64,000 nt of DNA from positions 564,944,510 to 565,008,509 of the forward strand of contig NC_081413.1 of the NCBI RefSeq assembly GCF_030272615.1. Reading direction: 5' to 3'. Shown here piece by piece: positions 33,324 through 44,450 of the stretch. This DNA comes from Cryptomeria japonica (taxonomy: Eukaryota; Streptophyta; Pinopsida; Cupressales; Cupressaceae). Below the pieces are notes generated by a model. That model was not told the DNA's origin. It did not search any database and saw nothing but the letters and a program-made list of their open reading frames with translations. Each line of letters opens with the position of its first letter. The stretch's first letter is position 1. The translations under genes and the position numbers were made by a program.

Positions 33324-33888
33324 AATCCAATTAATTAATTCCCCTCTTTTCCAAATCCATGAATTAATTAAACCAATTAAATGATTCCTCCTTTTCTTCC
33401 TTTTATTTGAATTATTTAAATTCAAATATTCCCTTTAGAGCACATGGCTCCTAACTCCTAACTACCTAACTAACCCTCTTCTAACGTAACCTACAATCTA
33501 ACCCATGGGTTATAACCAACCCTATACCCCCAAACTAACCTTATCCTAACCTCCCCTCACATGTGTGTGGACACATATTCCCCTAAATTCCTTAATATTA
33601 AGAAATTTGTTTCTTTTGGGTGGCTTCCTCCCAAAAGAGACATGTGTCCTTGTGGACACATGTCAAACCTCTTTTGACATGTGTCTTTCTTAAGGACAAT
33701 TGTCTTTCCATTTTGAGCCACTTATCCTCTTTAAGGACAAGTGTGGAATCTTATTCCACTTGTCTTTTCTTGGATTTTCACTTGTCCTCAAGGAGGACAA
33801 GTGTTGCATTTTTTAATTCCTTCCTCTCCTCCCTTCTCCTATTTAATCCCCCCTCTTTTTCAATCAAATCATCCACTTGCATTACATT
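33324..33888 (+). repeat. Right arm of the large inverted repeat
   Basis: It matches 30,866-31,408 in reverse. It has about 45 extra bases around 33,570-33,615 (TGTGGACACATATTCCCC onward). About 1.9 kb separates the arms. Confidence 0.8.
33613..33803. repeat. Cluster of five short hairpins inside the LTR
   Basis: The hairpins are CTTTTGGG/CCCAAAAG (33,613-33,637); GACATGTGTCC, loop TTGT, GGACACATGTC (33,639-33,664); GACACATGTCAAA, loop CCTCT, TTTGACATGTGTC (33,655-33,685); GACAAGTG with CACTTGTC around GGAAT/ATTCC (33,736-33,764); and CACTTGTCCTC, loop AAG, GAGGACAAGTG (33,779-33,803). The second and third overlap and are mutually exclusive. Most arms are perfect. Confidence 0.85.
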
Positions 33889-33898
33889 GCATTCAACA

Positions 33899-35050
33899 GT
33901 GTCATAAAATTGTGACCCTTGCAATTTTCAATCACATTAGGGTCTTCACATTAGCGAATTGAATTCCCAAGCTTGATCAGAGACCCAAGACTTGCTCAAT
34001 CCCCAAAACTGCACTTTTTCTGCACTTTGCACTACCTAAACCTGCCTCCTGTCTCGAGTTAAGGGCAGGACAGGGGCGTGGTGCCCCTATCCCTGCCCTA
34101 TCTTCGGGCCCCTTCTTTCAAATTATGCATTGAACTTTGCATTTAAAGAGGGAAAACTTTCCTTGTGTTGGTCTATGACAAAAATCAGCCTATTAACCCT
34201 AATTGATGAATATATAAGTTGCATTTGCCCTCCTATTTGAAAAAAAGGTGAAAATTGGCATAAGTTCGAATACATGAGATAATGCATTCAAGCATTCAAA
34301 CATTTCTTTCAAGCATTGAGCATTCTCAAGTCTCTCTTCAAGGCTAGGTGTTGCATTCAAGTCATGGATTCAACCATTGAAGAGGAGATTCCTTTTAACA
34401 TTCAATTCCATACAAGCAAACCCACCTACATTACTATCTCAACCTCCCTTGAGATGAATTACATTTCAATCTTTCATTTACATTTACTTGCATTGGTTAA
34501 TTCCAAAACTGGGGTTTGACCTAAAGGCAAACCCTAAATCCCAACCCCTTTTCCTCTCTTTTCCTTGTGTAGGTTGCAGGTGTGCAGTTGTATTTGCAAA
34601 TTTGGACTTCATTTACAGAGGTGGAAAAACCCTTTTCATTTCGCAGATTTTTTGGAGGACCGTGTGCACTTTCAACACAGTCCCGACAACTTTTCCTCAA
34701 ATTCGTAGAGTAGCTTCATCTCGACATATTATAGCCACAACTTCATCCCACGCTTCTATTTCAAGTTATAATCAGTTCTTTGCTACTTTTACACTTGGTC
34801 TCAAAACACATAATTCAAGCATTTTTCATTCTAAAAGAGGGGTTACCTTGTCATTTCTACACCATTATCAATTCATTTAGTATTCAATCTCTCTCCCTAG
34901 AGATTGGATCTAGTGAATCGCCTGCGTCTTTTAAATGTAATGTGCGTGAGGTGATTGAAAGGAAATCCGCAATGAAACTTTCATCTCTCCTTGGAGGGAA
35001 GAAAAGATTTCCTCTCGATCTCTCCATCATTCACTATTCCCCACATTACA
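33899..35050 (+). repeat. 5' LTR of the gag-protease element
   Basis: It aligns with 40,500-41,631 from TCATAAAATTGTGACCC to CTTTCATCTCTCC. It continues to ACATTACA at 35,050, after which TTTTGGTGAACCTGAC may be the PBS region. It contains a G/C hairpin AGGGGCGTGGTGCCCCT (about 34,072-34,088), also present in the 3' copy. The first three bases do not match the TGT of the 3' LTR, so the left end is altered. Confidence 0.8.
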
Positions 35051-36229
35051 TTTTGGTGAACCTGACATTTTGCATGCTTTATTTTGAAAATCATTGCATA
35101 TTTTTCATTTACAAGTTTAATTTTTCTGCAAACTTAGTGGTTAATTAATTCAAAACCCTAGTTTTTAAAATTGAAATTGTTTTTAAAATTGAAATTGAAC
35201 TTGTGTTTTGTAAAAAAGTCTTGCTATTGTCTTAGATTTGAAAATTGCTTTCTTTGTAAAATTCAATTTCTTCATTGTCTTGTTCAATTTGCAAATCAAA
35301 TTCAAAAAATTAAGAGGTTAATTGTCAAAACCCTAATTTTCAAAAATCATCTTGAAATTGTGAAAAAATTGAATTTTCATGTTAATATTCATATTTGTGA
35401 CTGTTTTTAGACTTATCCTCTTTCCTTAAATTCAAAATTTTAATTTCCCTCCTTGTTCAAAATTTAAAATTTTAAAAATTAAGTGGTTGCGTCTTAAAAC
35501 CCTAATTTTCAAATTTAATTGGATTTTGTGTCAATTTCAATCAATTTTAATCAACTTCAATCTTCTAAATATTTTTCAAGGTGTCCCTATCCATTAGGTT
35601 TGACCTTTTTCAAATTTGCAATTCAATTCATCATTTTTTTCAAAGCCCTAATAGGGTCTTATTTTCACATTCAAACCTTAATTTCGTCTATCTAAAGATC
35701 GCAAAATCCACCAATTTTTTGGGGATAGCTTTAAAATCATCGTAACTTTCATCCCTGAAAATTTTCAAAAAATTTGGGAGGACCGTGTGCACTTTCAACA
35801 TAGTCCTTGACTTTTTTCCCGAAATTTTGGGAGACTGTTATGACTGTATTTAATAGCTTAAATCTAGAAGATTGGCTAATTTTGTCAATTTTTGATTCCT
35901 CTAAAATAAAAAATACCTTCAAAATTCAACATTTCAAATTTCAAGATTTTTTTAAAAATTAAGTGGTTAATTATAATCTGCCCTGATTTTAAAAATTCTA
36001 ATTTTGTCAATTTTAAAATTAAGTGGTATCCCATTGACTCTAATGTTAAATTTCCAATTTCCTTTCATTTATCATAAAATTATTTTTGGAAATTGTGTCA
36101 CTTTCTTCTTTCAACAAAGTTCAAATTGTTTAATCATTATTTTCTCCAATTTTGCATTATTCAATTTTGTAAATTTTGTTCTTATAATTCAAAATTCAAA
36201 ATCAAAATTTCAAATCTTCCCTCTAGTGT
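35051..36229 (+). other. Untranslated leader of the gag-protease element
   Basis: It is about 1.2 kb, very A/T-rich, with many AAAATTTCAAA-type words and repeated AAACCCTAATTTT phrases (about 35,155, 35,327, 35,498). A GAGGACCGTGTGCACTTTCAAC stretch at about 35,780 repeats a segment of the LTR (about 34,654). No ORF has family similarity. Confidence 0.6.
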
Positions 36230-38340
36230 ATGAGTTTTACCACTATTAGTCCTACGTATACTATCCCCGTTAGACGAAGCATTATAATTAAGGTTTCCCA
36301 AGGTTTAATTACCGAGGCAATGGAGCTTAATTTGGGTGACTTCTTTAATGAGGATAATGCTAATTCTTCCCATTCTAATCATGTCCCTATCTATCCAATT
36401 GATGAATCCCGTGATGAAGAAGAAGCTTTGACTAGAGTTTCCATAGATCAACTTTTAAAATTGGACAATCAATTTGATAACTTTCAACAATGGATGTCCC
36501 AAGAATACCCTAATAGTGAAGCTTTTTCATTAATTGAAGGACTTAAACACATGATTCAAAGTGATAAGAATAGAATTGATATATTATGTGGCATTGCTCA
36601 TATTATTGATTCCAATGTCATGCTTATAAAGAGTTGTGCCGAAACCCTAGGTTATTCACAACCTTCAACACAAGTCAATCCTTCTATTCCTTTGACTACT
36701 CCTATGACTAGTGTTCCTACTTTTACCTCAAACATCATTGCTACTTCAACTCAAAATGTCATCCCTACAAACATTAGTCATGGGGGCAATCCCTCTTCCT
36801 CATTTAATCCTCCATTTTTACCTATGTCTTCATTAAGCATTCCTATTATCCCTCAACCAATCATTGTACCACAAGGGGGTAATTCATTCAACAATTTTAT
36901 TCCTCGTTTAAGTGTCCCTTTTCCTACTCAATCATCACCTATGCCTACTTATCATAATGTCCCACCACCTTATTCTCAATCAATGCCTTCTTTCAATGAC
37001 ATCACACCACCTTCTCAGTGAACCATGTTTAACATCAATTCTTCTACCCAAGTGACCATTAAAAATCTTGCTCAAACCGTGTCTTCCTTACAACAACAAA
37101 TTGCTTCCATGAGTCAATCCAAGTTTAGTGTGCCCATGCATTTAATGTTGTGAGCCCACTTTCCCTTGATATTGTTAAAGCTGTCCTACCTAAGCATGTT
37201 GAGGTCCGTCAATCAGAACTCTGTAATGGAAAAGGTGATCCTCTAACGCATGTCCAAACATTTCAAACCTTGTGTACTGATTTTGCTTACGATCAAAGAT
37301 TTCTTGCAAAATTGTTTACAAGAACACCAAGAGATAAGTATTTACAATGGTATTTCTCTTTCCCTTCTTATTCTATCACTTATTTTCAATAATTAGCAAA
37401 TGCTTTCATTTAACAATTTTAAAACAACATTGGTCCTAAAATCACTTTGACTGATTCAATGCATTGTAAACAAGGTGTTAAAGAAAAAGTGACTGATTTC
37501 ATTAGTAGATATAAGCGTTTGTGTGCTCAAATTTCTTTTCTTGTACCTGATAATGATATTCAAAGAATTTTCATTTCTAATTTACAAAAAGATATTAGGG
37601 AAAAGCTTCTTTTGTTCGAGTTTACTTCCTTTCCGCAGTTGTGTGCAACACTCCACAATTATCAACTGGTTGTGAGTCAAATGGAGCAATCTACTCCTAT
37701 GGCTCCGAGTGATAAGGGGCAGAGTGTTCAACAACCATTTGTGAAGTTCAAACCAACAAAAGGCTTCATCAAGTTCAATGACACAATCAACAACAACAAT
37801 GTGAATTCTACAACAGGTGTGCCTCCTATGTCTAAATTCTTTAAAAGAGAAAGACAATTTACTCCTTTGAATGAATCTTTACATAGTATTATGTCTCAGT
37901 TATTACAAAGAAATGTTATCAAACTTCCTCCTATAATATCAATTGATCCTTCTAAGATTGCATCCCCTTATTTTGATAACAATTCCTTTTGTCAATTTCA
38001 TCGTCAGCCTGGTCATGATACCGAGAAATGTTTTGCATTGAAAAGTAAGATTCAAGATTTGATTGATAATAATACTATATCTGTGGCAGGTGTGAATGAC
38101 AAGGGAAACAATTCAGTAGTTCCTCCTAATCAAAATCTTAATATTTTTACTGATCCTTTGTCTTATCATACCTCTAACGTGACTGAGATTGAACACGCAT
38201 CTTTCTCTCCTTCTGATCTTACTACCACAACTCCGATTTTGGTGAATATGGTAGAGAAACAAGAGACACCTAATGATACTTCTATTACATTTGACCCTAG
38301 TGAGACCATTAGAGCACCTGATGGCCCTTTATACATAGTT
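36230..38340 (+). pseudogene. gag of the gypsy-type element
   Basis: It opens near MSFTTISPTYTIPVRRS (36,230), though MELNLGDFFNEDNANS at 36,320 is an alternative start. A Pro/Ser/Thr-rich linker follows (about 36,660-37,020), interrupted by TGA at 37,019. The capsid-like domain reads LPKHVEVRQSELCNGKGDP and DKYLQWYFSFPSYSITYF, then KEKVTDFISRYKRLCAQIS and FISNLQKDIREKLLLF (37,180-37,620). The nucleic-acid-binding knuckle is of the C-x2-H type: CQFHRQPGHDTEKCFALKSK (37,990-38,050), followed by IQDLIDNNT, a form common in large plant gypsy Gag proteins. Breaks: a stop at 37,019, frame changes near 37,145, and stops near 37,390-37,425. Confidence 0.8.
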
Positions 38341-39736
38341 GCGAAGGTTAAGGATATACCTTTTCGTGGTGCCCTTGTTGATCCCTCTTGCATGGTTAAT
38401 GCCATCACTGAGGAGTATCATTTCACTTTACGATTGTATAAACCAATATAAATATAATTCTAATGTGGTTGTGAAGTTATTTGATGGATTCTCTTGTCCT
38501 ACCATTGGTTCTATTACTCTTCCTGTTGAAGTTCATACTAAATCTATGGATGTCAACTTTGTTATCATTCCTTCTTCCGAGCAATTTCATGTGAAGTTAG
38601 GCTACCCTTGGATATCTTTCATTAAGGCTATTGCTTCTCCAATTCATAAGTGTTTGAAATTTCCTCACAATGGAGAAATCATAATTGTTAACCATAGTTT
38701 ATTTCGATCATCTGAAAGAAGCCCATGTGTTCCTATTGATTTCTTTTGGACTAATAAATTTAAATCTTTTCCATCAAGGATTGATTCTCTTTTCCAATCT
38801 TATAAAAACTGGAAGAAAGATATGATCTTATCCTTGAGTCAACCTAGATCTCCAGCAATTGACATTCCTATCATTCTTGAAGATGAAGTTATTCCCCTAA
38901 CAAATAAAACTAATCTTCCTTCTAAGGAATATCCTCTACCTATTCCTATGGATGTGACTATGCCTTATCCTAAGAAGAACAACAATATTCCTCCTAAGGT
39001 TAGACCTGTACCTCCTCCTCATGATGGACCTAGTCTCCTTCCTATACCTAATATTCCTCCTTTATATGGTGCAGTTCTACCTCCTTCCTCTTATAGAGAA
39101 AAGGGGCTTGCCTCTCCTCTTGTCCAACCTAAAAGACCTCAAACTAAACCTTCAACTATCAAAGAGGAGAATATTCCTCCTTCAACAAATGTTCCTCCTT
39201 ATTCCCATCCTTCCACTAAGACTCGATGAAATTGTTGTGCAAGAGAATAGCGGCGAAGACACTATGTTCGAGCTTGTGAAGGTGTTCCTCAAAATATTCA
39301 ATCTCTTAGGACTCCACCAGTTGACATGATTCCCTTTTTTCCTAAGCAAGTTGTTCCACCTAAATCTCCAAATCGTAAATTACAAAGAACATGTGATGGT
39401 TTTACTTCTATTCATGTGTGAGCTCCTCTTTCTATAAATATTGATGAGGAAATAGGTGAAAATGTTATTCATGATGGAAATACAACTCTTAATGCTTCTA
39501 ATAGTGACTATGAGTATATTGATGTTGACAAGAATTTATCAACAAAATTTTCAAAAGCCCTAATCCTAGCTCCTAGAGTCGAACAAAGTGACTTACCACA
39601 TGAGCATAGTCCTTGTTTGGATCTTGTGATAGCTCCATCTATTGTGCTCGATGTCGCTCCTCTGGCATGTTGCCCGCCTTCTCGAAATAGTGATCAACAA
39701 GATCGGGAGGTGGATGTCATGCTAGATGAGCTTTAT
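38341..39736 (+). pseudogene. Retropepsin-like domain and long Pro-rich tail
   Basis: The protease-like domain begins about VAKVKDIPFRGALVDPSC, where the expected D-(S/T/G)-G is now D-P-S, so the active site is damaged. After a frameshift near 38,430 come LFDGFSCPTIGSITLPVEV and KLGYPWISFIKAIASPIH and KCLKFPHNGEIIIVN, which correspond to the second half of plant gypsy proteases. A Pro-rich tail (PPHDGPSLLPIPNIPP) and, after a stop at 39,227 and frame changes, an acidic end DQQDREVDVMLDELY (to 39,736) complete the protein. Reverse transcriptase would normally follow here and does not. Confidence 0.7.
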
Positions 39737-40496
39737 TAACACCGTAGATCCTCTACCTCTCTCTCTTTTCTTTCTCTTTTGTGATCATCCTTCTAAGTGC
39801 ATCCCAGTTCTTCTATGTTCCCTAGTAATGTCTACTTGGGGACGATGCAAAGCATTGAGATCTCTTTTGGTCTTTTTCATGTTGACTTAAAAGACATCTT
39901 CTATTCCCTTTCTTCCAAGGTAGTTTCCTTCCTTTGGGGAATGACGACTACTTTATCCACATATACGTATGATATACATGAGTTATCATACAACATACTG
40001 ACCCAAAGGAAATTGAAACTACCTTGTATTTTGTGTTCATTATCCTTGGGTTTATTCCTCGATTGGAGGTTAAATCCTTGTGATAACATGCTCCCTCTCA
40101 CTATTTTTCTCTTGGGTGTATCCTACCTTAAAGTAATCGCTCCCGATAAGACGTGCACGATCGTTTTAACATGGGGGCATACACTCCGCTCATATTTTCC
40201 TTCTTGATACTTAAAGCTACTTAGTGAATTGGGCTTTGCTTTGTAATTTTTGGCATCCTTGTTTTTAATGACTCATAGTGAGGGGAACCTTACTACTTGC
40301 AGTCATGGTTCTTCCATTCTTGATCTTCCCTTTTACTTTGTCATTCGAAGTTGTAAGATCCTAATTCCACTAGGGACTTGGTGTATCTTGCCTCCTTGAC
40401 ATGGTAGAAGTCTTTCAATCTTGTTTCCTTATACTTTACCGACAGTATTGGCGTACGCTTATACTCCCGCTAAAGTGGGGGCTAAATGTAGTATCA
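39737..40496 (+). other. Non-coding gap before the 3' LTR
   Basis: An open frame at 39,797-40,207 has no retroelement motif. A polypurine run AAAGTGGGGGCTAAA (about 40,482-40,496) directly precedes the 3' LTR start TGTAGTATCATAAAATTG and is its plausible plus-strand primer. Confidence 0.6.
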
Positions 40497-41631
40497 TAAA
40501 ATTGTGACCCTTGCAATTTTTGACCACATTAGGGTCTTCACATTGACGAATTGAATCCCCAAGCTTGATCGAAGACCCAAGACTTGCTGACCTCGAAACT
40601 GCATTTTTTTCGCACTCTGCACTGCCTAAACCTACTTCCTGTCTTGAGTTAAGGGAAGGACAGGGGCATGGTGCCCCTTTCCCTACACTATCTTGGAGCC
40701 CCTTCTTTCGAACTATGCATTAAAATTTGCACTTAAAGTGGGAAAACTTCCCCTGTGTTGACCTATGATGAAAAATCAGCCCATTAACCCTAATTGATGA
40801 ATATATAAGCTGCATTTGCCCTCCTATTTGAAAAAAAAGGTGAAAATTGGCATAAGTTTGAATACATGAGATCACACATTCAAGCATTCAAGAGCATTCA
40901 AGCATTCAAGCATTCCTTTCAAGAATTGAGAATTCTCAAGTCTCCATTCAAGGCTAGGTGTTGCATTCAAGTCAAGGATTCAACCATTGAAGAGGAGATT
41001 CATTTCAAAATTCAATTCCATACAAGAAAATCTACCTACATTTCTATCACAACCTCCCTTGAGATGAATTACATTTCAATCTTTCATTTACATTTACTTG
41101 CAAGTACTTTCTTTCATCATTTGGTTAATTCCAAAACTAGGGTTTGACCTGAAGGCAAACCCCTAATCCCTACCCCTTTTCCTCTCTTTTCTGTGTGTAT
41201 GTTGTAGGTGCACAACTGTATTTGCAGATTTGGACTCCATTTACAAAGGCGGAAAAACCCTTTTCGTTTCACGGATTTTTCGGAGGACTGTGTGCACTTT
41301 CAACATGGTCCCAACAAATTTTCTTCAAATTCACAAGGCAGCTTCGTCTCAACATATTATAGCCAGATCTAGGTGCACAGCTTCATCCCATGCTTCTATT
41401 TCATGTTATAATCAATTCTTTTATACTTTTACACTTGGTCTCAGAACACATAATTCAATCATTTTCCATTCTAAAAGAGGGGTTAGCTTGTCATTTCTAC
41501 CTCATTATCAATTCATTTAGTATTCAATCTCTTTCCCTAGAGATTGGATCTAGTGAATTCCCCCCCCTCTTTTAAATGTAATGTGCGTGAGGTGATTGAA
41601 GGGAAATCCGCAGTGAAACTTTCATCTCTCC
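40497..41631 (+). repeat. 3' LTR of the gag-protease element, truncated
   Basis: It starts TGTAGTATCATAAAATTG and is collinear with the 5' LTR until CTTTCATCTCTCC, where unrelated sequence (AAATCCCAACACC) begins. Small insertions relative to the 5' copy include an extra CATTCAAG repeat near 40,880-40,915. Confidence 0.8.
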
Positions 41632-42529
41632 AAATCCCAACACCAATCCTCCACACAACTATGCATAAGCTAAAAAACTGATTCGCTTGGCTCAAACTCT
41701 AAGCACCAAGCCAAGAATATGGAAGCGATATAGACGTTGGTTCAATATCAATAATGTGCTTTCAAGTATTCATCCCCTAAAAATTTTTTCACCCTGCTTA
41801 AGAATGTTGGCTCTGTAATTTTGAAGACATGGGTAAGGCGTTCATCAATAAGCCTTCCCCTGAATACCACCATGGGTTTGATGGTCTGCAAGGAGAAGTT
41901 CGTCTGCATCATGCCACATTCCTTCACATGCCAACTTAGAATGTCTTCCTCTCACAAGAGAATTCTACTTTGCTTGGCACCTAAACTCACAATAAACTCT
42001 CCATCCTTCCACATCAGTAATTAAAACATCACCAACCTATCATTTGCCATGCAATAAATGTAGCTGGGAATTCACATGCCATCTCAAAACTTTGTATGTA
42101 TGGTGTAACTGTTGTAATTTAGAAACATACCTTCTCGCACACAGGAAATCTAACTCCTAACAATTTTCCAGTAGAGATATCTCGTCCACAAACCATGTAA
42201 ATATTACTCAACTTGATTGCATTTTCTCACGCCTCCAACTCATCCAATCTGTGCCTACTAAGAGTTGTACATGCCAACCTTGAACTTCCCCCCTAGGCCA
42301 TTCACATGCTGCAAAAGTCATATCAAATTCCCAAGTAGTATCATAGCCACCCAAGCATTAGTAACAATTAACACAATCCTCACATTCTATCTATCAACTT
42401 CATATAATACACCTAAGCCCACTTGCATTGTCCTCTTCAATCCATAACGAATAATTATATTCGATTAAATTTGAAATGATGTTTACTTAGCCACATCCTA
42501 TACTATGAGATTGGCCCCATCAAACAACT
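41632..42529. other. Spacer with no recognisable gene
   Basis: No motif is recognised. On the minus strand it follows the LINE RNase H fragment, so part of it may be LINE 3' sequence. Confidence 0.4.
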
Positions 42530-43010
42530 TAACTTCACCAATTTGGAGTGCAAAGGTCATTTTGGCTTGCTTGTCAACTTTGATATTGCCCTCCTGTCGC
42601 ACATGTGAAATCTTAAATTTATTGAAACAAAGCAATAATCTCTTAATGATCTAAATAATTTTATCTATTTTCCAATTATTCACATGTCCTTTCAAAATTG
42701 TCCTTACCATAATCTGTGATTCCCCTTCAAGATGGGGGTTATTCACATTCAATTTTCTTGCCATACAAACATCAAGGAAAGCTGCATATGCTTTCACTTC
42801 ATTATTGGAGCCCCATCCAAATCTTTGACTACAACAAGCTATAATTCTTCCATTGTAGTCTTTTGCCACACATTCTACTCCTAAAGGTCTTGGATTCCTC
42901 TTAGGAGCACCATCAAAATTCACCTTGATCCAATCTTGTTCAGGCGGTGTCCATTTTGTTCTCCTAGCTTCACTTTGCAAAGGATAAACCCTTTTAGGCC
43001 CATTAACATG
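42530..43010 (-). pseudogene. LINE-derived RNase H fragment
   Basis: The minus frame reads WTPPEQDWIKVNFDGAPKRN, then GVECVAKDYNGRIIA, NNEVKAYAAFLDVCMARKL and LEGESQIMVRTILKG. This is the RNase H domain carried at the C-terminus of plant LINE ORF2 proteins, and it parallels KLNFDGASRGNPGKGGYGSV in the LINE at 46.5 kb. The usual Asp of EGDSQ is Glu, so the active site is changed. A stop at 42,651 and continued similarity (ISHVRQEGNIKVDKQAK) down to about 42,540 show decay. Endonuclease and RT are absent, as in a 5'-truncated or fragmented LINE. Confidence 0.75.
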
Positions 43011-43013
43011 CGT

Positions 43014-43043
43014 ACAAACACACACACACACACACACACACAT
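43014..43043. repeat. (CA)n microsatellite
   Basis: About 14 CA units (ACACACAC) adjoin the RNase H fragment. Confidence 0.92.
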
Positions 43044-43090
43044 GCATCCCTTATTTTTGAAACAATCTTATTGATGCTTTGCTAAAAGGA

Positions 43091-44450
43091 TGTTAGGAAA
43101 CACAAACACAAGACTCAAGAATCAAACGGTAGTGTTAGTATCATAAATGGAATACGATCCTAAGCAAGCATATCAAGAGAGATATCAAACATTTAGTGGA
43201 AAGCATGCAAAAACAAAAGAAAGACACTAGACCCTTCCAAATGCTTGCTAACATGTTCATAGCTACTCCTCCCTTGTTCCTCTCCTCTCCAAGTTCCACA
43301 TGAGTGTAGCCCTCAGCTTTTTGCACTACTATGGAAGTCTTACGGAGATTCAAGATTTATGAAAAATGATCAAAAGATTATGCAAATGCAAGCTAAATAT
43401 GAGAAAGCACCTAATTAAGCTATATTGATTTTAACCAAAATAACAATGTAAATTAAATGGCTCCTAAAATGCTCTCTTAAATTTCACTATAGATTAGATG
43501 CATACAAGATTTCTGGATTTGGATTATGAAGGAATGGGCTCTATTTACAAGAAAAATAGAGAAATGGATGGTTGAGATTGAGTAATCTCATCAAGGGTCA
43601 GGATTGATGGGTTTATGATCCATGTGAAGGCATTCAACCCAGTCCCAGGATGACAAATGTCAACATGAGATGGCTTGAGAGGAGAGGGAAGAAGCATTAA
43701 ATGCTTGAAATGACATGAAGGTTAGCTTAGGAGGTAAGGTTAGTGTTGATTTGAGTGAATAAAGCCATTATCCAATAAATAATGCCTTTATCCAATGGAT
43801 AAACTCTTGTGCAAGAGTTAGTGGTGATAACCATGGTCAAAGCAATAAATGCTTGAAGAGACCCATGAATTAAATGGAGGTTGAGTTAGAGCGAAAGTCT
43901 CTAACCATGTGGGTGAGTTGAGTTAACCATTAATGGTTATGTAAGGGCCATAAATGGTTATGTAAGAGCCATTAATGGTTTGGAAGACTTTAGGGGTTAA
44001 CTTGTTGCAGACATAAAGCATTAAATGCTTTTCAAAAGACTTTGGAGGCTTTGAGAAGTGACTTCAAGTTGCTTAGGAATGTGACAATATTTAGGAAATG
44101 GATTAGGCTAATTAAGAATGTTTTAGAAGAATTTAGAAAGTGGCTAGAAGAGTCTAGAAGGGGATTTAGGATGCAAGCGGGTTTGGTGGGTGAGGGAAAA
44201 TAGGATTTTAATTAAAATAAAATTAATTTATTTCAATTGTGGTTGCAACTTGCATTTGCAAGAGAATGCAAGTGGAGGGGTAGTTTAGGGATTTAAATAA
44301 ATGTTTTATTATTTATTTAAAAGAGGAAAGGGGGTCAAATTAAATAAATATGTTTTATTAATTTAATTGATTTAGAGTATGGCTTAATGCATTAATTTAA
44401 ATAAATAGTAAATATTCATATAATTAAGTGGACAGATTTATGTGACTACA
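43091..44450 (-). mobile_element. Possible solo LTR with short palindromes
   Basis: The ends are TGTTAGGAAACAC and TGTGACTACA, so on the minus strand it would start TGTAGTCACATAAATCTG and end CCTAACA. Flanking pentamers (AAGGA and CTTAT) do not match, so no target duplication supports it. Palindromes cluster inside: AAGCATTAAATGCTT (43,692-43,706 and 44,016-44,030), AAGCAATAAATGCTT (43,840-43,854) and AACCATTAATGGTT (43,925-43,938). No coding sequence is present. Confidence 0.35.

Larger units (their letters stand above)
33177..33898 (+). mobile_element. Polypurine tract and LTR (TGTAAACACTT type)
   Basis: CGAAGAGGGGCAAAA (33,176-33,190) is directly followed by TGTAAACACTTAAATTTGGC, a typical polypurine-LTR junction. 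The LTR probably ends in ATTCAACA at 33,898, giving about 708 bp. The next LTR sequence (TCATAAAATTGTGACC) starts immediately, so this may be either an independent 3' LTR butted against another element or the left part of a chimeric, longer LTR. Confidence 0.55.
33899..41631 (+). mobile_element. Gypsy-type LTR element with gag and protease only
   Basis: Homologous LTRs at 33,899-35,050 and 40,497-41,631 enclose a 1.2-kb leader, a gag-protease frame (36,230-39,736) and about 760 bp without coding motifs. No YLDD, RNase H or integrase motif can be found in any frame between the protease and the 3' LTR. The 3' LTR is cut off at 41,631, about 60 bp short of the length of the 5' LTR, so no target duplication can be assessed. 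It would have needed enzymes from a relative to move. Confidence 0.75.

Noticed and set aside
39797-40207. 136-codon ORF after the protease remnant, considered as a shortened RT
   Set aside because: It has no RT motif (no DD box, no fingers or palm pattern), so it does not rescue the element as autonomous.
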